From contig JACAUB010000001.1 in assembly GCA_013390605.1 (NCBI GenBank), positions 4,204,675 through 4,268,674 on the forward strand: 64,000 nucleotides of DNA, written 5' to 3'. Position 1 is the stretch's first letter, and each line of letters opens with the position of its first letter. The translations under genes and the position numbers were made by a program. The notes under the pieces were generated by a model. That model worked only from the letters and a program-made list of their open reading frames with translations. It was not told the origin of the DNA and made no database searches. The stretch is from Bacteroidota bacterium. Its GTDB lineage: Bacteria; Bacteroidota; Bacteroidia; Bacteroidales; Cfx3-03. Below are positions 16,852 through 24,600 of this stretch, piece after piece.

Positions 16852-17787
16852 ATGAAAATTACTGGAACTTTTATTGACGAGATCTCTCACGATATTCCTC
16901 ATCAAAATTGGGGAAGAGAAGAGTGGGATCAAGACTTCAGGCATATGAAGGAGGTAGGTATTGATACTGTAATCATGATCAGAAGTGGTTACAAACGTTT
17001 CATCACCTACCCCTCTAAATACTTGCTCAAGAATTTGGGCTGTTATGAGCCCCCCGTTGATTTGCTTGAACTCTTTTTGGAATTGAGCGATCAGTATGAA
17101 ATGCAATTTTATTTTGGTCTCTACGATAGTGGACACTACTGGGCTACAGGAGATCTTCAACTGGAGATTGACAGCAACCGCTATGTGATTGATGAAGTGT
17201 GGAACCAATATGGGCACCATCCAAGCTTCAAAGGATGGTATATCTCCACCGAGATAAGCCGCAAAACCAAAGGAGCAATCCATGCATTTCGGAGCCTCGG
17301 CATGCAGTGCAAGGAGGTTTCGAATGGATTACCAACCCTCATATCTCCATGGATTGATGGTAAGAAGGCTGTAATGGCTGCCTCAAATCAAATTACTAAA
17401 GATGATGCAGTTTCTATTAAAGAGCACGAAACTGAATGGAACGAAATATTCGATGGGATAAAGGGAGCAGTTGATGCAGTTGCTTTTCAGGATGGCCACA
17501 TCGATTATCATGAACTCCCGGCTTTTTTTGAGGTAAATAAGAAGATTGCTGACAAACATGGACTCCACTGTTGGACCAATGCCGAATCATTCGATAGAGA
17601 CATGCCGATCAAGTTTTTACCCATCAAGTTTGAAAAATTACGTCTCAAACTGGAAGCAGCTCGAGCGGCAGGCTACGAAAAAGCTATTACATTCGAATTC
17701 TCACACTTTATGAGTCCACAATCTGCATATCTGCAAGCAGGGCATCTATTTAACCGCTACAAAGAATACATTTCTAACTTAAAATAA
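16852..17787 (+). CDS. DUF4434-family TIM-barrel protein
   Basis: A 311-residue protein without signal peptide. It begins ITGTFIDEISHDIPHQNWG and continues with EVGIDTVIMIRSGY, GWYISTEISR and FEFSHFMSPQS, matching DUF4434, a glycoside-hydrolase-like TIM-barrel family. Acidic residues at barrel strand ends (E in YISTEIS, D in FQDGHID) could be catalytic, which is inference. It is embedded in the transporter-epimerase operon (3 nt after the symporter stop, 10 nt before the epimerase ATG), which suggests intracellular processing of the imported sugar. Confidence 0.8.
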   Translation: MKITGTFIDEISHDIPHQNWGREEWDQDFRHMKEVGIDTVIMIRSGYKRFITYPSKYLLKNLGCYEPPVDLLELFLELSDQYEMQFYFGLYDSGHYWATGDLQLEIDSNRYVIDEVWNQYGHHPSFKGWYISTEISRKTKGAIHAFRSLGMQCKEVSNGLPTLISPWIDGKKAVMAASNQITKDDAVSIKEHETEWNEIFDGIKGAVDAVAFQDGHIDYHELPAFFEVNKKIADKHGLHCWTNAESFDRDMPIKFLPIKFEKLRLKLEAARAAGYEKAITFEFSHFMSPQSAYLQAGHLFNRYKEYISNLK

Positions 17788-17797
17788 ATATTTGATT

Positions 17798-18958
17798 ATG
17801 AATGCACTATCAGGTTATTCGTCTTTATATAAAAACGAATTATTAGATCGAATTATTCCATTCTGGCTCAATCATTCAAAAGATGAACAGCATGGTGGTT
17901 ACTTTACCTGTCTAGACAGGTATGGAAAAGTGTATGATACTGATAAATTTATGTGGCTACAGGGACGCGAAGTTTGGTTGTTCTCTATGCTCTATAATAA
18001 TGTTGAAAAGCGTAAGGAATGGTTAGACATGGCTATTCATGGCGCAGAGTTTATGCGTAAATATGGTCGCGACCCACAAGGCAACTGGTATTTTTCGTTA
18101 ACCCGCGAAGGACTACCACTCATCCAACCCTATAATATCTTCTCCGATTGCTTTGCGGCCATGGGCTTTGGTGCATTGAGCAAAGCAACCGGGAATGCTG
18201 AATATGCAAAAATTGCAGAAGATACATTTAATAATATCATTGTCCGCTCTGACAATCCAAAAGGGAAATGGTCTAAGGGTGTTCAAGGAACCCGTCCCTT
18301 AAAAAACTTCTCCTTGCCAATGATCCTGTGCAATCTTTCACTTGAACTCGAACACATCATTGGAAGCGATCGGGTGAATGAGTTTGCCCCAAAGGTGATT
18401 CATGAGGTAATGGACGTATTCTACCAACCCGATAGAGGATTAATTCTGGAAAGTGTGTATGAAGATGGTTCATTCTCTGATAGCCATGAAGGAAGATTAC
18501 TCAATCCTGGACATGCAATAGAAGCCATGTGGTTTATCATGGATCTGGGAACGCGTTTTCATGATAAACAACTAATTAACAAATCAGTAGACATCATGTT
18601 AAAAACGCTTAACTATGGATGGGACAAAGAGTTTGGTGGCATACTTTATTTCATGGATGTATTGGGTCATCCTACGCAACAACTGGAATGGGACCAGAAA
18701 CTCTGGTGGGTTCATATTGAAACACTAATCTCATTAGCAAAAGCATACAAATATACTGGCAATGAAGCTTGTAAAACATGGTTTGAAACAATTCACGAAT
18801 ATACCTGGACCCATTTCAAAGATCCTGAATACGATGAGTGGTTCGGATACCTTAATCGTCGGGGCGAAGTATTGCTTCCATTAAAAGGTGGCAAGTGGAA
18901 GGGATGTTTTCATGTTCCAAGAGGCATGTACCAGGTGTGGAAAACACTTGAGGTATAA
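17798..18958 (+). CDS. AGE-family N-acylglucosamine 2-epimerase / mannobiose epimerase-like
   Basis: A 386-residue (alpha/alpha)6-barrel epimerase. The start is ATG 17798; an upstream in-frame TTG at 17792 is less likely. Family signatures include WLQGREVWLFSMLYN, FSDCFAAMGFGALS, LLNPGHAIEAMWFIMD with the conserved His, and WWVHIETLISLA with a second conserved His. The family interconverts GlcNAc/ManNAc, glucose/mannose units or cellobiose/epilactose. The absence of nearby NanA-type or phosphorylase genes leaves the substrate open. Position immediately after DUF4434 in the same operon supports a sugar-isomerising step. Confidence 0.88.
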   Translation: MNALSGYSSLYKNELLDRIIPFWLNHSKDEQHGGYFTCLDRYGKVYDTDKFMWLQGREVWLFSMLYNNVEKRKEWLDMAIHGAEFMRKYGRDPQGNWYFSLTREGLPLIQPYNIFSDCFAAMGFGALSKATGNAEYAKIAEDTFNNIIVRSDNPKGKWSKGVQGTRPLKNFSLPMILCNLSLELEHIIGSDRVNEFAPKVIHEVMDVFYQPDRGLILESVYEDGSFSDSHEGRLLNPGHAIEAMWFIMDLGTRFHDKQLINKSVDIMLKTLNYGWDKEFGGILYFMDVLGHPTQQLEWDQKLWWVHIETLISLAKAYKYTGNEACKTWFETIHEYTWTHFKDPEYDEWFGYLNRRGEVLLPLKGGKWKGCFHVPRGMYQVWKTLEV

Positions 18959-18998
18959 TCTGAAGAAATTTTATTTGTCTATTTCATAGACTTTCAAT

Positions 18999-19118
18999 TA
19001 TTTAGAGGAACAATTATTTTGAAATAAAATATTGACGCGATTGAAATTATTGATAATTTTATAAAATATCAATTTCGATTTCCAACAAACTATTACATAA
19101 AAATTAATCCTCTAAATA
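18999..19118. repeat. Nested inverted repeats between epimerase and dehydrogenase genes
   Basis: An 11-bp perfect inverted repeat (TATTTAGAGGA at 18999-19009 and its complement at 19108-19118) encloses a second one (ATTGATA 19049-19055 and TATCAAT 19067-19073, 11-nt loop). The right outer arm ends 8 nt before the start of the Gfo/Idh gene. This could be an operator for the ROK or another regulator, or an RNA structure between the operon and the last gene. There is no T-tract, so a simple terminator is unlikely. Confidence 0.5.
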
Positions 19119-19126
19119 GCCATCAA

Positions 19127-20116
19127 ATGAAAAAAGAGATTTCCTGGGGTGTCATGGGTTGCGGTTACATTGCTAACAAATTTGTAAAAGCACTCATGAC
19201 GTGTCAGGGCTCAAAACTACATGCTGTAGCCTCTACCTCAGCAGAACGGGCAAAAACATTTGCCGATACCCATCATGTTAAAACATGGTACGACAATTAC
19301 GAGGCGTTGGTTAAAGATCATGAAATAGACATAATATATATTGCCAATACCAATAATTTTCATTTCGAAAGTATTAAACTGTGTCTGAATAACAATAGAG
19401 CAGTACTCTGTGAAAAACCTTTTGCGATCAATGCCAAACAGGCCGAAGAGGTAATCAAACTGGCCCAGAAAAAAGATGTATTTCTGATGGAAGGGATGTG
19501 GTCGCGCTTTCTTCCAGTTTTGAAGAAAGTAAGAGAAATTATCCTAAATGGAGAGATTGGTGTTATCCAAAATCTTACAGGTTCATTCGAGGTTAAATCA
19601 AATACAGGTTTAGAGGGACGACATCTAAACAACAAACTGGGTGGTGGGGCACTACTCGATGTTGGTATCTACCCCATCTCTATAGCCTGCTATCTATTAA
19701 ATGAAAAGCCAGACCGTGTTATTGGAGATGCAGAGATTGGCCAAACCGGAGTTGATGAATCATCAAGCTATACGATTGATTTTCCACATGATATAACTGC
19801 TGTTTTGAAATCATCAATTAGCAAAGAAGGTTCGAAGGAGTTTCATATCATTGGAACAAAGGGACAAATCACAATTCCTTTCTTCTGGCGGGCTGAAACA
19901 TTCATTCTCACTAACAATAAGGGAGAAGAAACCATCCACACACTCAAACATCCTTGCAATGGATTTGAATATGAAATTGAGGGGGTTGAGAATTACATTC
20001 GGAATGGGAAAAAAGAAGGTGATTTATGTCCATTAGATGAAACGTTAGAAATCTATAAACACTTTGATAATCTTCGTTCATCTTGGGGAATGACGTATCA
20101 GGCTGACTTGGATTAA
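19127..20116 (+). CDS. Gfo/Idh/MocA-family NAD(P)-dependent oxidoreductase
   Basis: A 329-residue cytosolic dehydrogenase. The N-terminal Rossmann start is WGVMGCGYIANKFVKAL. The family dyad CEKPFAIN (Lys of EKP) lies near residue 97, followed by EGMWSRF and the D-V-G-I-Y substrate-domain motif GGALLDVGIYPISIA. Enzymes of this family oxidise or reduce sugars and inositols; the last motif resembles dihydrodiol/trans-sugar dehydrogenases. It is separated from the epimerase by 168 nt holding nested inverted repeats, so it may have its own promoter, but it likely acts in the same sugar pathway. Confidence 0.88.
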   Translation: MKKEISWGVMGCGYIANKFVKALMTCQGSKLHAVASTSAERAKTFADTHHVKTWYDNYEALVKDHEIDIIYIANTNNFHFESIKLCLNNNRAVLCEKPFAINAKQAEEVIKLAQKKDVFLMEGMWSRFLPVLKKVREIILNGEIGVIQNLTGSFEVKSNTGLEGRHLNNKLGGGALLDVGIYPISIACYLLNEKPDRVIGDAEIGQTGVDESSSYTIDFPHDITAVLKSSISKEGSKEFHIIGTKGQITIPFFWRAETFILTNNKGEETIHTLKHPCNGFEYEIEGVENYIRNGKKEGDLCPLDETLEIYKHFDNLRSSWGMTYQADLD

Positions 20117-20549
20117 AATTTTGCGATCTTACTATGAGAACATTCTTCTTTGACTTATCTATCATTACATTATGACGCTCATCGTCCGTTAATCCCATAA
20201 GATATTATAATATGGCCTATTCCTCTATAGAGATAGACTAAGATTGTAACAACCCCATAACGGCCCTTCAGTGATTATATCTCTTATGAGAGTGATAGGA
20301 AAAAATTATCATAATTATCTCCGGATATTCGAAGCGTTTATAACCCCAAAATGAGTTAATCTCAAAAAATGTCTCCTTAATTTCAATCTATTGATAGAAA
20401 TTTGCTGATAGATTCTCGTATTGATAAATGAGATCCTCACATGTGATCAGAATGATTGCTTCGGTCAAAGTGAGAAAGTGATAAATATACCCCAACTTTT
20501 CCGATGAATCTGTATTGTCAACCTCCTCCTGACCAATAATAAATTTATT
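20117..20549. other. Intergenic region without a supported gene
   Basis: About 430 nt between the Gfo/Idh gene and the DUF134 operator. I see a 10-bp palindrome (CTCTATAGAG, 20223-20232) and AT-rich stretches with short TTGATA-like repeats. There is no terminator with a T-tract, no RNA gene and no convincing coding frame. The short plus/minus frames here lack family resemblance. Confidence 0.6.
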
Positions 20550-20595
20550 TCGAGCAAATACCCATAATAAATATTTATTATGAGCAAATGCTCAT
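20550..20595 (+). promoter_or_regulatory. Tandem operator for the DUF134 regulator
   Basis: A 16-bp dyad, ATGAGCAAATGCTCAT, occupies 20580-20595. A degenerate copy starts exactly 30 bp upstream (20550-20565; GAGCAAAT and CAT conserved). Between them lies a 20-bp perfect AT palindrome (20563-20582). The strong copy touches the -7 element at 20596, where a bound protein would block RNA polymerase. The 30-bp offset is about three helical turns, so both sites face the same side. Autoregulation by the following gene is inferred. Confidence 0.7.
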
Positions 20596-20603
20596 TATCT
20601 TTG
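20596..20603 (+). promoter_or_regulatory. Bacteroidota -7 promoter element
   Basis: TATCTTTG matches the Bacteroidota -7 consensus TAnnTTTG exactly. It lies 15 nt before ATG 20619, and a TTTA at 20574-20577 sits near the expected -33 position. The DUF134 operator dyad abuts it directly upstream. Confidence 0.65.
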
Positions 20604-20618
20604 TCCAAAATTATAAAT

Positions 20619-21029
20619 ATGGCTCGGACAAAAAAACAAAGACTCATAGAACGGGCACCAAATTTTACTGGATTTAAGCCATTCGGAGTACAAAATACAA
20701 CCGATGTCGAAGTATGCATAACATTCGAAGAATATGAGGCAATAAAGCTTTGCGACTACGATTTGCTAAAGCATGAAGATGCAGCCACATTGATGAACAT
20801 ATCGCGCTCTACCTTTTCGAGAATATATGAAAGTGCCCGCCGCAAGATTGCAAAAGCATTTGTTGACGTATGTACCATTCAACTTGATGGGGGCTCTGCA
20901 AGCTTATATCCGGTCTGGCTAAAATGTTCACATTGCAATATCTCATTTTTGGAAACGCCAGGGAAACCAAATACATGTCCTCTATGTGGTTTTGTTGAAC
21001 AATCAGTAAACAAAGAAAAAAAATTATAA
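20619..21029 (+). CDS. DUF134-family helix-turn-helix regulator with zinc-ribbon-like tail
   Basis: 136 residues from ATG 20619. An in-frame ATG at 20580 lies inside the operator and ahead of the promoter, so it is rejected. The family signature is present (FKPFGV, EYEAIKLCDYD and a sigma-4-like HTH in LLKHEDAATLMNISRSTFSR). The C-terminus has two CxxC pairs (CSHC and CPLC), probably a metal or Fe-S site. DUF134 proteins commonly neighbour NifX/NafY-like genes, and two such genes follow, the first only 1 nt away. It probably represses its own operon in response to metal or redox state (inference). Confidence 0.85.
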   Translation: MARTKKQRLIERAPNFTGFKPFGVQNTTDVEVCITFEEYEAIKLCDYDLLKHEDAATLMNISRSTFSRIYESARRKIAKAFVDVCTIQLDGGSASLYPVWLKCSHCNISFLETPGKPNTCPLCGFVEQSVNKEKKL

Positions 21030-21030
21030 C

Positions 21031-21345
21031 ATGATCATAGCAGTAGCATTAACTGAAAATCATCTCCGGGCATTCATTGATATGCATTTCGGGCGTTGCG
21101 ATTGGTACGGCATCTATGATTCTGTATCCAAAGAGATCAGTTATCTCGAAAATCCCAACAGGTACTTGGATGAAGGAGCCGGATGTAAGTCTGTAGATTT
21201 TCTTCTCAATCTAAATATTGAGTTAGTGATCGCCGGAAGATTTGGAGTAAAAGTAGTTGATTTGTTTAAAAAGAACAATATTCAAATGGCTGTATCTAGT
21301 AAAGATCAAACATTTGAACAGATTATCAAACTCGTAAAAAAATAA
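21031..21345 (+). CDS. NifX/NafY-type dinitrogenase Fe-Mo cofactor family protein
   Basis: A 104-residue stand-alone domain of the family that binds FeMo-cofactor precursors or related clusters. The fold is RNase H-like. The conserved H-F-G-R-C appears in DMHFGRCDWYGIYD, and ELVIAGRFGVKVVDLF matches the second half. No nitrogenase genes occur in the window, so a general Fe-S or molybdenum/copper-cluster handling role is more likely, as for many anaerobe paralogs. It is translationally linked to DUF134 (1-nt gap). Confidence 0.85.
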   Translation: MIIAVALTENHLRAFIDMHFGRCDWYGIYDSVSKEISYLENPNRYLDEGAGCKSVDFLLNLNIELVIAGRFGVKVVDLFKKNNIQMAVSSKDQTFEQIIKLVKK

Positions 21346-21376
21346 TATTAAGATAAACCTATAAATAACTTTTACT

Positions 21377-21742
21377 ATGAAAATTGCAGTACCAACAAGG
21401 GGAACTAACGTAGATGAACATTTTGGACATTGCGAATATTACACCATATTTAGTATCAACGAAAAACAAGCGATCGAGAAGACAGAACTTCTCCCATCAC
21501 CTCAGGGTTGTGGTTGCAAATCAAATATCGCCTCTGTGCTACGCCAAATGGGTGTTGAAACATTACTAGCAGGTAATATGGGAGAGGGGGCAGTAAATGT
21601 ACTCCAACATCATGGCATCACTGTTTACAGAGGATGTTCTGGAGATGTAACGACTGTAACAGAATTATTTCTAAAAGGCAAGGTTGCAGATTCAGGCGAA
21701 AGCTGCCACAGCCACGAAGAAGGACACCAGTGTAGTCATTAA
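21377..21742 (+). CDS. NifX/NafY-type protein with His/Cys-rich tail
   Basis: A 121-residue paralog of the preceding gene: MKIAVPTRGTNVDEHFGHCE, then CGCKSNIASVLRQMGVETLLAG. After the domain, a tail from about residue 108 (ESCHSHEEGHQCSH) is rich in His and Cys and is a probable metal-binding extension. The preceding paralog lacks this tail, so the pair may divide cofactor binding and metal delivery (inference). A strong hairpin follows 28 nt after the stop, ending the DUF134 operon. Confidence 0.85.
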   Translation: MKIAVPTRGTNVDEHFGHCEYYTIFSINEKQAIEKTELLPSPQGCGCKSNIASVLRQMGVETLLAGNMGEGAVNVLQHHGITVYRGCSGDVTTVTELFLKGKVADSGESCHSHEEGHQCSH

Positions 21743-21770
21743 TCAGCAATCAATTATAAGAATCATCTTC

Positions 21771-21818
21771 TGCCTATAAATATGCCCAAAAAGAATCATG
21801 CATATTTATAGGCATTTT
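21771..21818 (+). terminator. Terminator-like hairpin after the NifX-like genes
   Basis: A perfect 15-bp stem (21771-21785 and 21800-21814) with a 14-nt loop, followed by TTTTGG. It closes the DUF134/NifX operon. The stem is AT-rich but long, and efficiency is uncertain. Confidence 0.7.
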
Positions 21819-21939
21819 GGTTCTTCAACAAAAGAAAGAAAAATATAATAGATTAAGATCAATAAAAAAGTTGAGCTATTTTAGTTTTCAACATGATGCC
21901 CTCCCCTTATGATTTAAGAAATAGCCTGTTTATGCAGCG

Positions 21940-21947
21940 TAACTTTG
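21940..21947 (+). promoter_or_regulatory. Bacteroidota -7 promoter element for the thioredoxin cluster
   Basis: TAACTTTG matches TAnnTTTG exactly, 48 nt before ATG 21996. A TTTA at 21913-21916 lies near the expected -33 distance. It follows the terminator hairpin, consistent with a new transcription unit. Confidence 0.6.
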
Positions 21948-21995
21948 TTGCCTAAGAAATAAGAAAAAACAAGTTATTAACTATAAACAAAAGTC

Positions 21996-22346
21996 ATGTT
22001 GTACACAAATCTAAAACACATTGAAAATGCTGCTCACCATAATAAGGTAATCAGCGAAAATGAAAACGTAATGGTATGTTGTGGTCGAATGGGTCCGATG
22101 TGTATTCCCGTATATGGGGTTATGGAAGAGATCGAGAATGATTATTCTCACGTAAAGTTTTTTGATATGGAATTTGATAATCCAGAGTCTCATGTAATCA
22201 GAAATCTACCTGAAGTTCGAGGGTTTATGGGAATACCGTTTGTTATTTATTACAAAAATGGCAAAGTAGTAAAAGCGACATCAAGTATCCAAAACAAATC
22301 TGAGATAACCAATATCCTAAATTCAGTATTTATAGAGAATAAATAA
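21996..22346 (+). CDS. Thioredoxin-fold protein with unusual CCGRMGPMC active site
   Basis: A 116-residue small protein with a thioredoxin-like end: a cis-Pro loop in FMGIPFVIYYKNGKVV, followed by a helix. In place of CxxC it has CCGRMGPMC (C28, C29, C36), so the cysteines are separated by six residues rather than two. It heads a cluster with thioredoxin reductase and two normal thioredoxins, so it is probably a redox partner or a metal/sulfur-handling relative rather than a standard disulfide reductase. No signal peptide is present. Confidence 0.72.
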   Translation: MLYTNLKHIENAAHHNKVISENENVMVCCGRMGPMCIPVYGVMEEIENDYSHVKFFDMEFDNPESHVIRNLPEVRGFMGIPFVIYYKNGKVVKATSSIQNKSEITNILNSVFIENK

Positions 22347-22385
22347 GAACCTTATATCATTTAGAGGTTCAAAAAAAATAAAATC

Positions 22386-23345
22386 ATGAATGTAGATAAT
22401 CATTATGATGCCATAGTAGTGGGCGCAGGTCCTGCCGGTTTAACCGCCGGTATTTACCTGTCGCGTTCAAAGCTGAAAACACTAATCGTAAATGAAGGTA
22501 CTGTTGGGGGACAGATGGTTCTTACGCACGAGATTGCAAATTATCCAGGTGTTGAGAACATTAGTGGATACCAGCTTTCCAACATCATGAAAAAACAGGC
22601 TTTAAAATTTGGTTGTGTAATTAAGTCAAATACTTCTATCACATCATTTGAAATTCACACTCAATTAAAGCAAATAACATTGGATGATGGCGTTAATTAT
22701 ACTGCAGATGCTATTATCTTTACACCAGGAGGCCGATCACGAACGTTAAATATAATGGGTGAAAATAGGCTTAAGGGACGCGGTATTTCGTATTGCGCAA
22801 CTTGCGATGGCGATTTTTTTACTGATAAGGAGATTGTTGTTGTAGGGGGTGGTAATTCAGCACTCGAAGAAGCTGTTTCGCTTACTAAATATGCGAGTAA
22901 AGTTACGATTGTTCATCAATTTGATCAATTTCAGGCCTTTGAACATGCGGTGGAAGAAGCTCGCAACCATCCCAAAATTAATTTCATTATGGAGTCTACG
23001 CTCACGGAATATTATGGTGATGATAAAATTGAAAGTATTGATATCAAAGATCTTAAAACAGGTAAGATATCGAACTTCAAAACTGATGGTGTTTTCATTT
23101 TCATAGGCTACATCCCTAATACAGAATTTTTAAAGGGAAGTGTAGAAATGAACACCTCCGGAGAGATAGTGGTTAACAGTGACATGGCAACAAATGTAGC
23201 TGGTATTTTTGCAGCTGGTGATTCTGTAGCCAAACGCTACCGCCAGATAACTACAGCAGTGGGCGATGGTACTATTGCAGCACTGGCAACATCAAACTAT
23301 ATCCATCAATTGAAAACAACGAATAAACCTGTATTAACACACTAA
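22386..23345 (+). CDS. trxB: Thioredoxin reductase (NADPH), TrxB-type
   Basis: A 319-residue flavoprotein of normal family length. The FAD site is IVVGAGPAGLTAGIYLSRS, the redox-active CATC is at 137-140, the NADPH-binding site is VVVGGGNSALEEAVSL, and the C-terminal FAD loop is GIFAAGDSV. It reduces thioredoxin in the cytosol. Two thioredoxin genes follow directly (4-nt gap to the first), so reductase and substrates are co-expressed. Confidence 0.94.
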   Translation: MNVDNHYDAIVVGAGPAGLTAGIYLSRSKLKTLIVNEGTVGGQMVLTHEIANYPGVENISGYQLSNIMKKQALKFGCVIKSNTSITSFEIHTQLKQITLDDGVNYTADAIIFTPGGRSRTLNIMGENRLKGRGISYCATCDGDFFTDKEIVVVGGGNSALEEAVSLTKYASKVTIVHQFDQFQAFEHAVEEARNHPKINFIMESTLTEYYGDDKIESIDIKDLKTGKISNFKTDGVFIFIGYIPNTEFLKGSVEMNTSGEIVVNSDMATNVAGIFAAGDSVAKRYRQITTAVGDGTIAALATSNYIHQLKTTNKPVLTH

Positions 23346-23349
23346 AAAT

Positions 23350-23775
23350 ATGAACCCTTCATTAATTACATTTATAATTGCATTCATCCTTATCGCTTTG
23401 GTAGCTTCGTTTATTTTAAATTATCGTAAAATGAAAAAGACACCGGTAGTTGAAGATAGCGATAAGATAAAAAGACTAACAGACCAAAACTTTGAGCATC
23501 AGATAAAGAGTGGAATAACATTAGTTGATTTCTGGGCTACATGGTGCATGCCTTGTAAAATAATGGCCCCTATTTTAAATGATCTTTCAGAAGTACTTAC
23601 CGGAAACGCCTCTGTTGGGAAGTTAGATGTAGATAAGAATAAAGCTGCATCTGCAAAATATGGTGTAAGAAGCATCCCAACTTTGATATTATTTAAAAAT
23701 GGTAAAGAAATAAATCGTTTTGTTGGAGTAAAAACGAAAGACTTTTTACTAAAAGAAATCCAGAAAGTACAATAA
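23350..23775 (+). CDS. trxA: Membrane-anchored thioredoxin
   Basis: 141 residues. An N-terminal TM helix (about 5-24) precedes a thioredoxin domain with ATWCMPCK (C66 and C69), cis-Pro in VRSIPTLILFKNG and a normal C-terminal helix. Positive residues after the helix suggest the domain is cytoplasmic; this is inference. It is 4 nt after trxB. The CMPC dipeptide differs from the CGPC of its neighbour, which may tune its redox potential. Confidence 0.88.
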   Translation: MNPSLITFIIAFILIALVASFILNYRKMKKTPVVEDSDKIKRLTDQNFEHQIKSGITLVDFWATWCMPCKIMAPILNDLSEVLTGNASVGKLDVDKNKAASAKYGVRSIPTLILFKNGKEINRFVGVKTKDFLLKEIQKVQ

Positions 23776-23850
23776 GTCTTGTTACACAATAGACAAAACT
23801 AAATGATTTTCAAACTGTTTAATTCTTGAACAATTTATTTGCAACATCAA

Positions 23851-24150
23851 ATGAAAGCTAATTTTAATTCATTTATTAATAGTGAAATACCCATACTCGT
23901 CGACTTTTCTGCCGAGTGGTGCGGACCTTGTAAATCGCAAGCACCTATACTAAAAGAACTGGCAGCTGAATTAGGTGAAAAGGCTAAAATAATTAAGATT
24001 GATGTCGATCGGAATCCAGAGATCGCCTCAAGATATCAGATTCAGAGCGTTCCTACATTAATGCTATTTAAAAATGGAATTCAAAAATATAAGCAGCCTG
24101 GTGTTCACTCCAAGTCACAAATGTTAAATATAATCAATCAAAATCTCTAA
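23851..24150 (+). CDS. trxA: Thioredoxin
   Basis: A 99-residue soluble thioredoxin with canonical AEWCGPCK (C24 and C27), IDVDRNPEIASRYQI and cis-Pro in VQSVP-type context (QSVPTLMLFKNG). ATG 23851 is used; the in-frame TTG 23839 is not needed. It lies 5 nt before the ferredoxin-like gene. It is the likely main substrate of TrxB in this cluster and could supply electrons to sulfur-carrier or rhodanese chemistry encoded nearby. Confidence 0.92.
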   Translation: MKANFNSFINSEIPILVDFSAEWCGPCKSQAPILKELAAELGEKAKIIKIDVDRNPEIASRYQIQSVPTLMLFKNGIQKYKQPGVHSKSQMLNIINQNL

Positions 24151-24155
24151 TCGTT

Positions 24156-24341
24156 ATGGCTTTATATATCAGCCCAAACTATTGTCCTCAAAACCACCGT
24201 TGCCCTATTATTAGTGTTTGTCCGGTAGGTGCTATATCTCAGAATGGCTATGGTTTACCAATCATTGACGAATCTAAATGTACAGAATGTGGCAAGTGTG
24301 TAAGATATTGTCCAATGCGTGCAGTAATAAAGAACAGTTAA
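24156..24341 (+). CDS. Small ferredoxin-like 4Fe-4S protein with unusual first motif
   Basis: 61 residues. The second motif CTECGKCVRYCP (C42, C45, C48, C52) is canonical. The first motif is C10-x5-C16-x5-C22-P instead of CxxCxxCxxxCP. C22-P can complete the cluster made by C42/45/48. A second cluster would have to use C10, C16 and C52 in non-standard geometry, or be absent. It is co-directional with, and 5 nt after, a thioredoxin gene. It probably transfers electrons in the redox cluster. Confidence 0.82.
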   Translation: MALYISPNYCPQNHRCPIISVCPVGAISQNGYGLPIIDESKCTECGKCVRYCPMRAVIKNS

Positions 24342-24371
24342 TTTATTTTTAACCATTAAAAACGTGATGTT

Positions 24372-24578
24372 ATGAAAAAAAACATGGGTACTGCCGACAA
24401 AGTAATCAGGACACTGATTGCAGTCGTAATTGCAATTTTATTCATTACCAAGGTTATAACAGGCACTTTGGCTATTATCCTTCTAGTATTTGCAGCTATC
24501 TTCCTATTAACAAGCTTTATTAGTTTCTGTCCTCTATATCTTCCATTTGGGATTAATACCTGCAAAAAGGAAGAATAA
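24372..24578 (+). CDS. DUF2892-family small membrane protein
   Basis: 68 residues with two hydrophobic helices (about 12-28 and 30-47), typical of DUF2892 (YgaP C-terminal-like). It starts MKKNMGTADKVIRTLIAVVI and has FCPLYLPFGINTC near the end with two cysteines. In other bacteria this domain is found with rhodanese domains, and a rhodanese gene follows here. Transport or sensing of sulfur compounds is a plausible but unproven role. Confidence 0.82.
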   Translation: MKKNMGTADKVIRTLIAVVIAILFITKVITGTLAIILLVFAAIFLLTSFISFCPLYLPFGINTCKKEE

Positions 24579-24600
24579 CATCATTTCACATAATATGAAG

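Noticed and set aside
20117..20549. Possible small RNA or riboswitch before the DUF134 gene
   Set aside because: Only short palindromes are visible and no conserved RNA architecture could be recognised.
20580..20618. Longer start for the DUF134 gene at ATG 20580
   Set aside because: This ATG lies within the operator and upstream of the -7 element; the conserved domain begins at ATG 20619.
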